A DNA stretch of 64,000 bases from Auricularia sp. M13 (Eukaryota > Basidiomycota > Agaricomycetes > Auriculariales > Auriculariaceae), in contig CM073195.1 of NCBI GenBank assembly GCA_037042915.1, forward strand, positions 3,906,001-3,970,000, given 5' to 3'. Below are positions 23,281 through 33,154 of the stretch, in pieces (within the stretch, counting starts at the first letter, position 1; each line of letters begins with the position of its first letter). The notes under the pieces were generated by a model. The model did no database searches, had not been told where the DNA came from, and was given only the letters and a program-made list of their open reading frames with translations. A program made the translations under genes and the position numbers.

Positions 23281-24046
23281 TATGGTGCAGCAATGGAGGG
23301 CTTCCAGAGCGTCATGCCGTTTTATATAGATGGCGCGACGCGGAACACCGTCGTGGTATTGAAATCAATGCGTTGGCAGTAGCTGCAATATTAATGTGGG
23401 CGCCGCCGTGCCGCGGACCGGGCGGGCTGCAGGGTGCTGGTCATGCGGGGATCGTGGGACTTCGAAGACGTCACGGGGCCAATTTCGCCTGCTCTCTCCG
23501 CGAAGTGACACGGTGGAAGCGTATCAGAACTGGGTACACAACCGCGACGTTGAGCACTTGAGTTCATGGCGATGACTGTCCATCGTGCTAACCTGTGAGA
23601 TATTGATATGAGCACTACCATTCGAAAGAGTCGTCAGATTTAAAAAAATTGAAACGGAGCATTACACCAACTCTCTTGCGAAAACGTTGCACATGCCGCT
23701 GTGACAGTTCAAATGTGCCTCTATGCGACCTCGACAACGCAGGGTGCGGTGGCTAAACTTTGACCTGCCGCCATGAGCACACGGAGCAGGTCAGGGAAGT
23801 CGCGCGCGAGCTGCGAGGGGTGTACTATCGCCTGATGAATGTCAAATTCGATTCTTTGAGGCTTGGAGGAATCAACTGACAGATTATAGTCGTGGCTCAA
23901 GGCGCGAGTGGGGACAGAGCGCAGTAAACGGTCCCAAAGTCCGGACGGCCGCTTTCGGGAACGAAGTTGCAGCCCACAGTGCGGTCAGGAGCACATTGTC
24001 ACCGTAAAAGTTGATACAGCACAAGATAAGGGGAGCATGACGCTGT
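23281..24046. promoter_or_regulatory. Lyase promoter and intergenic DNA
   Basis: A TATA box at 23321-23329 serves the minus-strand lyase gene. Beyond about 23450 I see no gene. The region ends where the decayed duplicate of the 37.7 kb locus begins. Confidence 0.5.
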
Positions 24047-24330
24047 GGTGGCTACTGAGCGCGGCTGTGGAAGACTGAGGATGAGGAGGTGGTCGGACTT
24101 TCGAACGCGTTTACTGCCGTTGACCGTGACCGCGACCAGCCCATGGAATCCCTGTCGGTGCAGATAGCACCTCGCGGCGGCTGGGAGCCAGACTCGTAAT
24201 GCGCAGGCGTTCGCCGAGCCTGCAACGTCAAGGTCAGCGCGTTACTAGGAGTCTGGAGAGCGCGACCGATATACGTGGGATCCATGCCTCGAGGACGATG
24301 GCCTGTAAGGGATCCCTGCGACATCATGAT
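24047..24330. repeat. Decayed duplicate of 37.69-38.51 kb (left part)
   Basis: Two blocks match, in the same orientation, DNA near 37688-37783 and 38370-38510. Examples are gtcggactt...aacgcgtttact and cgtcaaggtcagcgcgtt. The second block corresponds to the last coding exon of the minus-strand gene at 38398-39247. In this copy the frame is degenerate (stop codons inside), so it is a pseudogene fragment. It lies just outside the left end of the transposon nest that begins at 24398. Confidence 0.7.
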
Positions 24331-24501
24331 CAACCATGCCCTCTGCAGGGCCGCCCGCGCCACACTCTACAGGTGCCGCGGCGCTGCCGACATACATTAG
24401 GGGGTTTCACGGTAGCGTTTCTGGGCCGTTTCTGCGCCATTTCTAAAAGCGTTTTGTTTGTCCATTTCTGCGAAAACGGGACCCCGGAACACGCAAAACA
24501 G

Positions 24502-25181
24502 TAGGGCGTTTCACGATTCGTTTTTTAGGCCGTTTTTTGGTCATTTTGATGGCGTTTTAGAAACCGTTTTAGCAAAAAATGGGACCCCGGAACTCCTCAA
24601 AAACGACCGGAAAAGACCGAAAAAACGGCTTTGCAGAAACAGCCTCGAGGCTGTTTCTGCAGCCGTTTTTCGACTGTTTTTGTTTTTCGCCCTCGGGCCG
24701 CCCGCGGATCCTCGTGCTCCGGCGGCTTTGCCTCCGAGCTCCCGTGCTCTGCACCAACCAACACCCAAAATCAGAGTGTGCCGCATTTTCGGGGACCTTC
24801 TCAAAGGTCTGAATTGAGCTCAATAGTCATATATAAGAGATATTTCAGCTTTGAAGCATCTTAGGTTATAGTTAACCTACTAGAACAATTTTTCATGCTC
24901 ACAGCCACTTATAGAGCTCATTAAACCATTTAGCATCTGTTCCAAGTATTCAAGTAAGCTCCTGAATACTAGACAGAGATGAAGTGGGAGGACAAATCTC
25001 AGGTCCTGGAATCGGGGAAAAGACATCAAAAATGACCGAAAAACAGTTCTCCGGAGGGGGGTTTCACGATTCAACTGGTTTTTGATGGCTTTTTTTACTC
25101 CGAAACGACCAAAAAATGACTCAAAAAACGCCATCAAAATGAGCAAAAAACGGCCTCAAAAACGAATCGTGAAACGCCCTA
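24502..25181. mobile_element. Nested 680-bp TIR element, same family as the outer one
   Basis: The terminal inverted repeats at 24502-24558 and 25125-25181 agree over 57 bp with only two mismatches. Both begin tagggcgtttcacgattcg. The internal start (ccgttttt...gggaccccggaac) parallels the outer element's first 100 bp, so it is a related copy inserted into the outer one. A strong hairpin lies inside at 24633-24660. It has no coding frame. TA at both ends is the only candidate target duplication. Confidence 0.82.
24633..24660. repeat. Perfect 28-nt palindrome, extendable hairpin
   Basis: The two 14-nt arms (gcagaaacagcctc and its complement) are exact. Flanking aaaaacggct and agccgttttt extend the stem with a 2-nt bulge. 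A parallel 27-nt palindrome of related sequence lies at 25211-25237 in the surrounding element. Confidence 0.85.
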
Positions 25182-25210
25182 GTACCAAAAACGACCCAGA
25201 AACGGCTCGA

Positions 25211-25237
25211 GCAGAAACAACTTCAAGTTGTTTCTGC
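25211..25237. repeat. 27-nt palindrome, counterpart of the one at 24633
   Basis: The arms gcagaaacaactt and its complement surround a single central c. It shares gcagaaaca and the flanking cggtcgtttttt theme with the palindrome in the nested element, so the hairpin is a family feature of these elements. Confidence 0.8.
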
Positions 25238-25289
25238 GGTCGTTTTTTGTCCATTTCTATTTTTCCCTTGCCTGTGATCTGGTGCCCCG

Positions 25290-26730
25290 AAACCAACGAG
25301 TTCCCAAATTCGCGACCAACCATCAACCTGTTCCGCTCCTGCCCATGATGCAGCAAAGAACCTGCCTGAAGGTCCGTATTGGAGCACCTTAGGTACATCT
25401 GTCCTTCGACCCAGTCTATTACCGGCTCCGCTCTCGACGACAGGGCGGAACTATTGGAGGAGGCACATAAGGTGGAGTGACAAAACATCTTGGATTGATT
25501 GAAGGGGTGCGGCGGCGAAAAATTTGCTATATTTGAGCTCCGAGGGTGCAAAAAGCGTGACATCCCATTAGGTTGGGACCCACCTGTGACTGCGTCGTGA
25601 AAAACTACATTATTAGTCCGGGGGCCGCGGCGCCGCAGGAGGCGAAGACGATAGATCGCACCTCCCCAGTAAGCTCTGAAGCACCCTATACCATAGTTTT
25701 CTCAGTGTATTCGCATTTGCCTTGCTAAATACTGTATGTACAAATCATAGAAGAACTTGGGATATGTCTATATAGCTTTTCAAGCCTTCAGAACAAGTAC
25801 ATCGGCATAAATAGAGGCCGGGAGGGGAGTAGGGGACTTGTGCTTGAGACAGGGAAAAAGACATCAAAACTGACCTGTAAAACAGATTTCTGGAGGGGGG
25901 TTTCACAGTTCAGGTCGTTTTTGATGCCTTTGCGTCACGAAATGACCGTAAAATAGGGGGTTTCCATCTTTTTGAGCATGGTTTTCAGGCTGTTTTCAAA
26001 TCTGCCTCGGAGACTGTTTTGCAAAAACAGGAGCCGTTCGTGAAACCCATCAAGGGAAAAACACGGATTCAGCGTCAAAAACAGTAGGGGCCGAAGAATG
26101 TCGGGAGGGATATCGACGAGATCGTTGCGTGCGTGCATTCTGCGAGAGCCTGTTTTCGAATCAAAATGTCGTCAAAACTCAGAGCATCGGTTTTCAGCGG
26201 AAAGTGGGAAAGCGCAGAACAATGGAATCAACCGTCCAAGGATATGCCCTTAACGGTCGCTGTGGGCCGCAGGAGTCGCGGATCCGGCGAAAAACAGCGG
26301 CAAAAATGGTCAAACGGAAATCGAAAACGGGACACAGGCAGTCAGAGGCTGGATGACTTCAAAACTGTTTTACCGGCCCCCGACGATCACTGTTTTTCCC
26401 AGAGGATGCGGTGGACGAGCGGTCCTGGATTTTTGCAAAAAGGCTCCCCGAAAACAGATTTGAAAACATGTTTTTGAAAAACAGGAAGCCGAAATCGTGG
26501 GAAAACGCTGCGATTCAATGACGCAGTCATCAAAGCAGCTCTCGAGGCTCTGCTCGCGGATGCTCATTCCACCGTGAGCAGCGCTTCGAAAGAGGCGTCC
26601 GAGGGGGGAGACAGCGCCTTTGCCAGGAAGGGAGCGCTCGGATTCGTTACAGCAAGAGCTGTCGTGCTGAGGACGGTTGAGAAACCACTGCATCTGTAAA
26701 TTTTATGCTCGGCATCTATGGTTGAAACAG
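25290..26730 (+). pseudogene. Decayed copy of the gene at 39408-40802
   Basis: Collinear, same-strand blocks match the intact gene. These are 25619-25665 to 39677-39723, 26026-26345 to about 40108-40380, 26372-26430 to about 40463-40520, and 26478-26720 to about 40575-40830. Intron positions are copied too (gtgcgt at the splice donor near 26089), so the copy was made from DNA, not RNA. Frames are broken by indels and by short insertions of element-like sequence rich in aaaacag. A weaker match to the gene's first exon lies near 25293-25410. It is not functional. Confidence 0.75.
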
Positions 26731-26822
26731 TTTGCTCTGGTTTTGATGGCTTTTTGGATTCTGAAAACAGGCTCAAAAACAGACTCAAAACAGCTCAAAA
26801 ACCGCCATCGTGAAACCCCCTA
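25954..26822. mobile_element. Possible nested TIR element carrying the gene fragment
   Basis: The left end tagggggtttcca at 25954 and the right end (reverse complement tagggggtttcac) at 26822 enclose most of the decayed 3' half of the duplicated gene. The inverted similarity beyond the first 11 bp is loose (ggttttcaggctgtttt against cctgttttcag). It may be a separate element or an internal duplication of outer-element ends. Similar end-like sequences without TA occur at about 25054 and 25894. Confidence 0.45.
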
Positions 26823-26868
26823 ATGACTCCAGAAACGGCATCAAAACGGCCCAGAAACGGCCTGAAAA

Positions 26869-27545
26869 GTAAGGCTGAAACTAAATTAAATATAAGTACA
26901 CCTCACTGTACTTTATTTAGATTTAGTATGTAATTAGTATTAATTAATTATAACTGGTTATATCTGAATCAAATCAAGTGCCATTGATGACAAGTTATGC
27001 TCGGTGTATGCAACTAATGACTACATCATACATGCTTCTATAACTATACCTACTGGTCATACAATGTCCCTGATGTGTTGGGATGCCTAGAATGTGAGGG
27101 TGAAGCAAGAAACCTTTTTGGGTGAGAGTATTACCAAATTGGGAAAGATGATCCAAGATGAAGCATGACTGATGACTGGGATACCATACCTGCTCCTCAG
27201 GTATATGATCGGTTAATAGGACTCCTTATGGCTTGATACTGTATGCATTACTACCTCAGAATACTGCAGAAATTGACTCTGGCAACATGTAAGGTACTTG
27301 GCAGTCTTGCATATTGTCAAGGACCTCAACTCCCATGGCAGGAAGGTCTCTATAAATGTGTATCAGGTCTAGAACACCTCTCTCTAGATGCATCTTAGTT
27401 GATCTGAGCCCTCATAAAGTTGACATGTTGATACAATTAGTTATAACTAATTACTCAAAAATACGCAAGTCCGTACTTTAATTATATTTAAATAGGCTGT
27501 TAATTAATTATACTTAGTAATTAATTTATTTAGTTGCAGCCTTAC
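26869..27545. mobile_element. AT-rich 677-bp TIR insertion
   Basis: The ends are inverted: gtaaggctgaaactaaat on the left and gtaaggctgcaactaaat as reverse complement of the right. They are flanked by a direct tgaaaa at 26863-26868 and 27546-27551, a candidate 6-bp target duplication. The interior is strikingly AT-rich against its GC-rich surroundings, with many taattaatta runs and no long frame. It sits inside the right terminal repeat of the outer element and is therefore younger than it. Confidence 0.7.
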
Positions 27546-27603
27546 TGAAAAGCCTACCGTGAAACCCCCTATTCGGTGCCTTGCCTCCTTCTTTTACCCT
27601 ACC

Positions 27604-29010
27604 TCAGATTCCTCGCTTCGCCGAACAAACGATGACTGGGGACGCCGTGGCCGTCGCCGAGCGCCCGCTTGCGCTCGTCACGTCTTTCGCAGCCGCGCCC
27701 GCGGAGAGCAAAGAAGCGTACACCAACGCGTAGGATGTGCAGCGCGCCTGCGACGAGTGCGTTGCCGCCGTCCCTTCCGTCGCTATCGCGCGCTCATACT
27801 GTTCAACCGCAGACGGCTGCGCACCGTCGTTCGTTGGGGCACTTGAGTACACCGTGCCCATCGGAGGCGAGTCCAATTTCAGCTTGCACATCTCCGAGTC
27901 GCCCTGACGCGCGCGCACGCAGAGTCCTGCCAGGAGAGCCAGGCGCTGCACTTGGTCGCCCAGCTCGGCTCCGCGTCGCTCGCCCAGCTGCGCGTCCTTG
28001 GTGTGTTGCATAACCATGTTGCCTAAATTAAAGCATCTTACATTGGCAGGCGCCGCGATGGGCCGTATGCTCTGTCGCGGGGACTGGCCGCAGGTGTACT
28101 GTACTGTACAAGAACAATCCGCTGTCGAACGAGGCGCACGCGACGTGCATGTGCGCGCAAGCTCATCCGTCTTGCAGCCCTCCATGCCGCCGTGGCCCGC
28201 GTGTGGCAGATGCGGCGACCAAGTCGCAGGGCCGGAGTCCAAGCTCGCGTTCGGGTTCCAGGGCAGCGTCACTGGTTCGAGTGGATGGCCGCGCTGCACA
28301 TGATGGCGAACCGAGTCCGTCCGTTGCAGCGCTGCAGAAAACCTGTTGCTTGCATACTTGGCCGCTTCGCGTGGCACACGCTGGAGATGGACCTGGTCAA
28401 CGTCAGAACCCGCGGGCTGCAGTTCGTCATCGTCATCTTCGAATATTCCGAAGACGGTCGCGAAGCCAAGAAGGCGCGTCCGTCCGTCCTCAGACACACC
28501 CACTGAGCGCCGCGCTGGTGTGGGCCGCCCATCCCGGGCCGCGACGTCCTCGCGCCGGACGTCGACTGCCCGACCTACCTCATCCGGCACGTCCTGGTGC
28601 ACGATTGGATGCGCGTCCTGCGCAACGGCAGCGTGCGCGCAGGCCCGGCCGACGAGCATCACTCCCCGGGCCGCTGTGCTCCGCGCGGACAACAGCCGGT
28701 TCGAGTCGTGCGCACGACGAGCATCATCGCAGCTGCTTGCACGCAGGTGCGCCCGTTCAGCCTCCTTTCTGTAATTCAGCCGTTGACTCCTTGCGCCGCT
28801 GCGTCTAGGATGGCGATGATTGCGCTGCTGGAAGCGCGCGCGCCGTCGACTCGACCATCGAGGCTGTCCTGCCCAAGCGCGCTCGACCGGTTTCTGAGTC
28901 AGAGCAGTCTCCCACCGTCTGTGTTGACGTGTACAGGTTACGCCCCGTGCGCTGTGCCGAAGATGATCATTTGACTGAGGACGCGTCCCCGTTGTGTAAG
29001 TGTGCTTCAA
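27604..29010. other. Coding-like but broken GC-rich region, family not recognised
   Basis: The plus strand has stretches with gene-like codon use: from 27631, MTGDAVAVAERPLALVTSF...ESKEAYTNA before an in-frame tag, and downstream LEYTVPIGGESNFSLHISESP. Another lies around 28380-28700 (VDCPTYLIRHVLVHDWMRVLRNG). They lie in different frames separated by stops. The minus strand is open for 468 codons through the same area, but its composition looks like a shadow. The best reading is a decayed gene next to the transposon nest; a real minus-strand gene is less likely. I recognise no domain. Confidence 0.3.
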
Positions 29011-29255
29011 CGTTCAGACTGAATAGCACAGTGGACATATCTTACGAGCTCGCCGCGATTCCAGCGTCTCGAGCCTTTCGTTCGATGCTGCGGGACAATA
29101 TACAGGCATGGTGGACGTTGCGACAACTCGATATCTATGTGAGCCATTCCTTGGGAGCGGAACAATCGGTCTGAGAGTTGCCAAGCCAAAATCATATTTA
29201 CAACACCGGGATCCAAAACTTTAAGCAGTGGCTAACTATTAGGAGACGTCGCGCA

Positions 29256-30095
29256 TCAAGACATTGCGTAGGGCGCGTACTTCCAATATCTATCGGGGAC
29301 TGGGTAAGCATTGCATGCTCTGTGCGCGGGGGCGACGTACCCCGAATACCGCCTAGCGAGAACGTAGGGGATGACGACCTTCCGCAGGACCCAGGGCATC
29401 GGGGGCCACGAGTCCTTGAGCTCGGGCGGTGTGTGGCTGCGGTGCAAGTCAGTGCGAAGGCCGGGAAATTAATTGAGTCAAAAATAAAAATTCAGGCGCC
29501 GGGCTGACCTCCGCATGAACGGGACAAGCATGAACGGGTCGCCGTGGGATTTCGCGTGCTTGTCGAGCGACGCGTTGAGCTGCGCGAGCTCCTTCTTATC
29601 GAACGCTTTCATATTGGCCGGCGCAATGTGCGCGACCTCCTCGTCGAGATGCGCGTACAGCGGCCCGCGGAAGTCGGCGAGCATCTGCCGGAAACGCGCG
29701 GCGTCGAACGCCGCGCGGTCGGCCTTCGCCGCGCCGAGGAACGCGAGGATGGCGGAGACGGCGTCGTGGATGCCTTTGTGCTCGGCCTGCTCCTTGTGGA
29801 AGTCCATCTTGCGGTTCAGGAACGGGAACACGACCTCCTCTGCGTCGTGCACGGTGAGACCGTCAGCGTGCGATGATTGAGTCTGGACGCGCAGGCGCGC
29901 ACACACACCTTCGGCGTCGTGGTGGCCGACAATGGAAATCGCCCACGCCTCGCAGTACCCGAGGAAATTCGGCAGGTCGTCCATCGGAGGCTGCTCGAGG
30001 TGCTTGAGAATGATGTCGTACCCGAACTTGAAGGTGTTGTGCGCGTGAATCATATTGTACTGGAGCAGCTCCTCGACAGTCTGCGGCGGCGCCAT
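29256..30095 (-). CDS. Hemerythrin-like (HHE cation-binding) domain protein
   Basis: This is a probable non-haem di-iron protein for oxygen, NO or redox handling in the cytosol. Four exons (30095-29909, 29839-29509, 29436-29341, 29299-29256) give one frame. Candidate metal ligands are His in MIHAHNTFK, HH in VGHHDAEEE, His in EHKGIH, and His plus Glu in YAHLDEEVAH, spaced as in a four-helix HHE bundle. The C-terminal exons (HTPPELKDSWPPMPWVL...RYWKYAPYAMS) are typical of the fungal family and support the splicing. The 69-nt first intron has no stop and length divisible by three, so retention would add 23 residues between two metal-binding helices. The start at 30095 is chosen over an upstream Met because MAPPQTVEEL begins the conserved part. 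Confidence 0.85.
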
Positions 30096-31529
30096 GGTCG
30101 TCGGGTAAGGGTAGGTACTACGCTGGCGGCAGGAGATGCAGGAAGTGAGATCTGAAGGCAAGGTGCACTGTTATGACTGGCGCAAGCCGGTTGGGTGCTG
30201 AGTTGAAGAGCAACAGTTCCGTGGCCATGGGCGTGGAAGACGTGCGGCAAACAGCATCTAGCAATAGGACGCGGGCCGACATGAAGGCGGTGCTTGTACT
30301 GCAATAAACCCTGAGCGCTGAGCTCGGAGTCCGGACGCGGAGGAAGTTGGCAAACTCGGCGGAATTAGGGGTCGAGGCTAACCACTCGCTACGATCTCAG
30401 TTCTAGACTTGTGATCCCCGGCGGGACAGTGGCAGATCCATGCGAATGCATTCTGCCAGTGCCGAAGCTGATGCTGTGAGAAAGCATTGAGCAGATTCAG
30501 TATGTACTGGACCCACCGTGACGGCGCTTGCAATTGAATTGAAAGCAAACATGCCAATGCGGAAATAACGCGCACATGTACGGACGATTGTTAGTTTACT
30601 GCCATCTGATTTTGCAGTTTCACCGGAGAGAAAGAGGACGGCCGATCCTCCGCCCAAGTTCGGCTAAATAGGGGCTCAAGAGCGCTGACCTATCGGAAAC
30701 AGATGACAATCTCGCTTCCCACACATCCCTGACACGTCGCTTCGCTTTCCTCTGAGTCCGCGACTTCGACTCTGAGCTACAAAAGTATCAGTGTACTGAT
30801 ACCAGACGTGGCTTTCACCTACCGACCTATTACGTTGGTGTGCACGCTTCCCGCATGCTGGAATACTGTATAACACAAGAGCCAATGGGCGAGTTTGGAC
30901 CAGAGAAATCTCGAGCTGTGCTGCCGGTGTGCTCCCGACTCCTGCGTGCGGGTGACACTTGACGGATTGTCCGAGTTCAGCAGATAGGCAAGTCAATGAT
31001 GGTCATGCCTCGCGTTTTCCTTCTGCATTTCTTCCGTAGCGTCTGACACAGCGGATCCCATTCCCAGGGATCGTCGTGATTGGTGAACGGACGGTCGCTC
31101 CTCGGCACGCTATCTGCCCGTAAAGCCGTCCACGACGCGGGACCGCCTGGCAGCGCTGTGCCGCCCAACGAAGCGCGTTGCGCTTCAGCAGTTCTGCTGC
31201 TACAAGCATTGCGATGCGGGCACGGGCCGCCCGGCGGCACCGATTGCATGCATCTCAACCTTTCCTGTCACTGGGCGCTGAGCGCTGAGCGCTCATACAA
31301 TATCCTCATCATTAACAATTTAAGACAGACAAAAGCAAACAATGCGTGAGATACAAGCCATCCGTCCATACGCAGGTACATAGCATCTCGTGCGTTCATA
31401 AGTAACGAGCGTCAACGTCCGTCGAGGGGTTTCGAAACCGCGCGCGCGCCGCGCGGACGAGTTCCCCCGGATAATTACAAGTACTACAGTAAATGTAACA
31501 TAGAGTAGTTATCTACTAGAACACGGCCC
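30096..31529. other. Intergenic, about 1.4 kb, nothing recognised
   Basis: Short frames on both strands show no domain. There are repeated agcgct runs near 30306 and 31278 that recur at 44327 and 57137. No transposon ends are seen. Confidence 0.4.
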
Positions 31530-32783
31530 CTAATCCGACGTGTGCGCGGTGTGGACCTCGCGCCGGATGTAGACGACGGGCATCTCAACGGCGGGGTCAT
31601 GAGCGGCGGTGTCGTCCGACTGGCGCTTGCGATCCGTCTCCCACGGCGGCATGAAGGACTTGTAAGGCCCGACGCCGAGGTCGGTGCTCTGAACGCCACG
31701 GCGCGTCCCCGTCGAGGTGGTGCCGGTGGAAGGCTGCGTGGGCGGGAGGCCCGCAGCGACGCGCTCGGTGCGCTGGTGGAAGAGCTTGAGGTTGAGGTAG
31801 ACGCGCTGCGCCATGGCGACGGTGACGACGGTGCTGAACGGCACGGCCGCGGGCTTGACGAGCGCGAACTCGGCGCCGCGGAGCGCCTGGATCGAGAGCA
31901 CGGTGACGTTCGTCGCCGCGGTGAGCAGGAAGTACGCGATGCTGTCGCTCGAGATCTGGCGCGCGATGGCCGACTGCGCGAAGCCCGCCGAATTCGAGCG
32001 CAGTCTGTAGATCGAGAGCGCCAGGACGACGACGTCGAACCCGACGGAGGACGCGTAGGAGATGGGCGCCCACGAGACGATGGGCTGCATCTGGCAGTTG
32101 GAGCCGAGCGGCGTCGGGGGGCCTGTGATGGCGTGGTAATGGATTGCCACCGCTATCTGTGGCGACGAATGGCGAAGTCAGAGATGCGTCTCACGCTGAA
32201 TGCACGGGTATTAGACGCACCCAGCAGCCCATCATGCCCATCCAAAGTGTCGCAAGGATAAGAATGATGATCTTGTTGTTTCCCCAGATGGCGACAACGC
32301 GGTTGCAAAAGATGACGCCCGAGGATGCAACCACGAGCAACACGCCGACCTGAGACGAGATCACTGCGGCTTGGCAGTGCCGGATCTGTATCGAGGTGAA
32401 GAATAATGCCGGAAACGTCGCCAGAAACGCGGCGTAGCGAAGGACGATGAACGCCCACGTTGCCGGCGTCCGCCAGAGTTGCTTGCTGCCCGTCCTGTAC
32501 AGTCTGACCTCATCGACGAGGAGGACGACGTAATCCCAACATATTATTGCGAAGGCGACCGCAACGCATATCCCGATATGAACTGTCCAGCAACTCGAGT
32601 CAGCGCGCTGAGAGGAGACGCTGGTACGTGCGGTATGGACTGACTGGCTTTGCTTTGGAGATCGAAGAACTGCTCGAGGGTGAAGCCGGGCGGGAGCAGG
32701 ATCTGTGCGACATTGGGCGCGGCGGCGGCGCCGGGGACAGCGGCCGGCGGTGCGTCTGCGCGAGCGAAGAACAGAGACGGCAT
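31530..32783 (-). CDS. DUF6533-type multi-pass membrane protein
   Basis: This belongs to the large basidiomycete family of seven-helix-like membrane proteins with an N-terminal DUF6533 segment; its function is unknown. Three exons are supported. The first runs 32783 to about 32642 (MPSLFFARADAP..., Ala/Pro-rich). The middle one carries CWDYVVLLVDEVRLYRTG, the DUF6533 signature, plus three further helices. The last runs from about 32158 to 31530. The second intron joins GCW to IAVAIHYHA. Helices include AFIVLRYAAFLATFPALFF, VGVLLVVASSGVIF, IIILILATLWMGMMGCW, SVGFDVVVLALSIY and SIAYFLLTAATNVTVLSI. The cytosolic tail is polar. The first splice donor is chosen as gtcagt for phase; an alternative gtaccag is out of phase. 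Confidence 0.82.
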
Positions 32784-33154
32784 TCCCGTAATCGTGAACA
32801 GAAGCTGAGGGTCGAAGAAGCGCAGTGCCGCCTGTCGGAAGGGCAGGACAAGCAAACACCCAGAACATGAAAACGAGCGCGGTATGATATGTGCTGGGAG
32901 ATTGCCGGGATGCATGTCGATCTCACAGCCCCCGCACATTGACAGCTTCAGCGCATGTGCGCCTCGTAACATGCCTCCCAATGCTGTGGGGGCTAATGAC
33001 CCCGAAGGTGTGTTATTTGCACCGCCTGAGAGCGCGTTAACCGCGCATAACAAGATACAGTAACAGTGTCAAGACCCTGCTATCACTGGCACACAGACGT
33101 ACCAGTTAAGTATATCGTAGATCGCAGATGCATGCGCGCATCGGCTGACTGACC
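32784..33154. promoter_or_regulatory. Divergent promoter region
   Basis: The 371 bp between the DUF6533 gene (-) and the NRPS-like gene (+) must hold both promoters. A TATA-like agtatatcg lies at about 33109-33117, about 40 bp before the ATG at 33155. Confidence 0.45.

Larger units (their letters stand above)
24398..27571. mobile_element. Outer TIR element containing nested insertions
   Basis: The left end (tagggggtttcacggtag at 24398) and right end (reverse complement identical, ending 27571) match over 18 nt. If the AT-rich insert at 26869-27545 is removed, the inverted similarity extends to about 45 nt, with a repeated ccgtttctgggccgtttc theme. The dinucleotide TA at both ends may be the target duplication. 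No transposase frame is visible, so the element is non-autonomous or gutted. The superfamily is not settled: a TA target suggests Tc1/mariner-like behaviour, but the GGGGG-type end is not typical. The interior holds another family member and a decayed host-locus copy. Confidence 0.7.

Noticed and set aside
28690-28760. tRNA gene suggested by a ggttcgagtc-type string
   Set aside because: No acceptor stem, D-arm or anticodon arm can be folded around it. No tRNA was found elsewhere by eye either.
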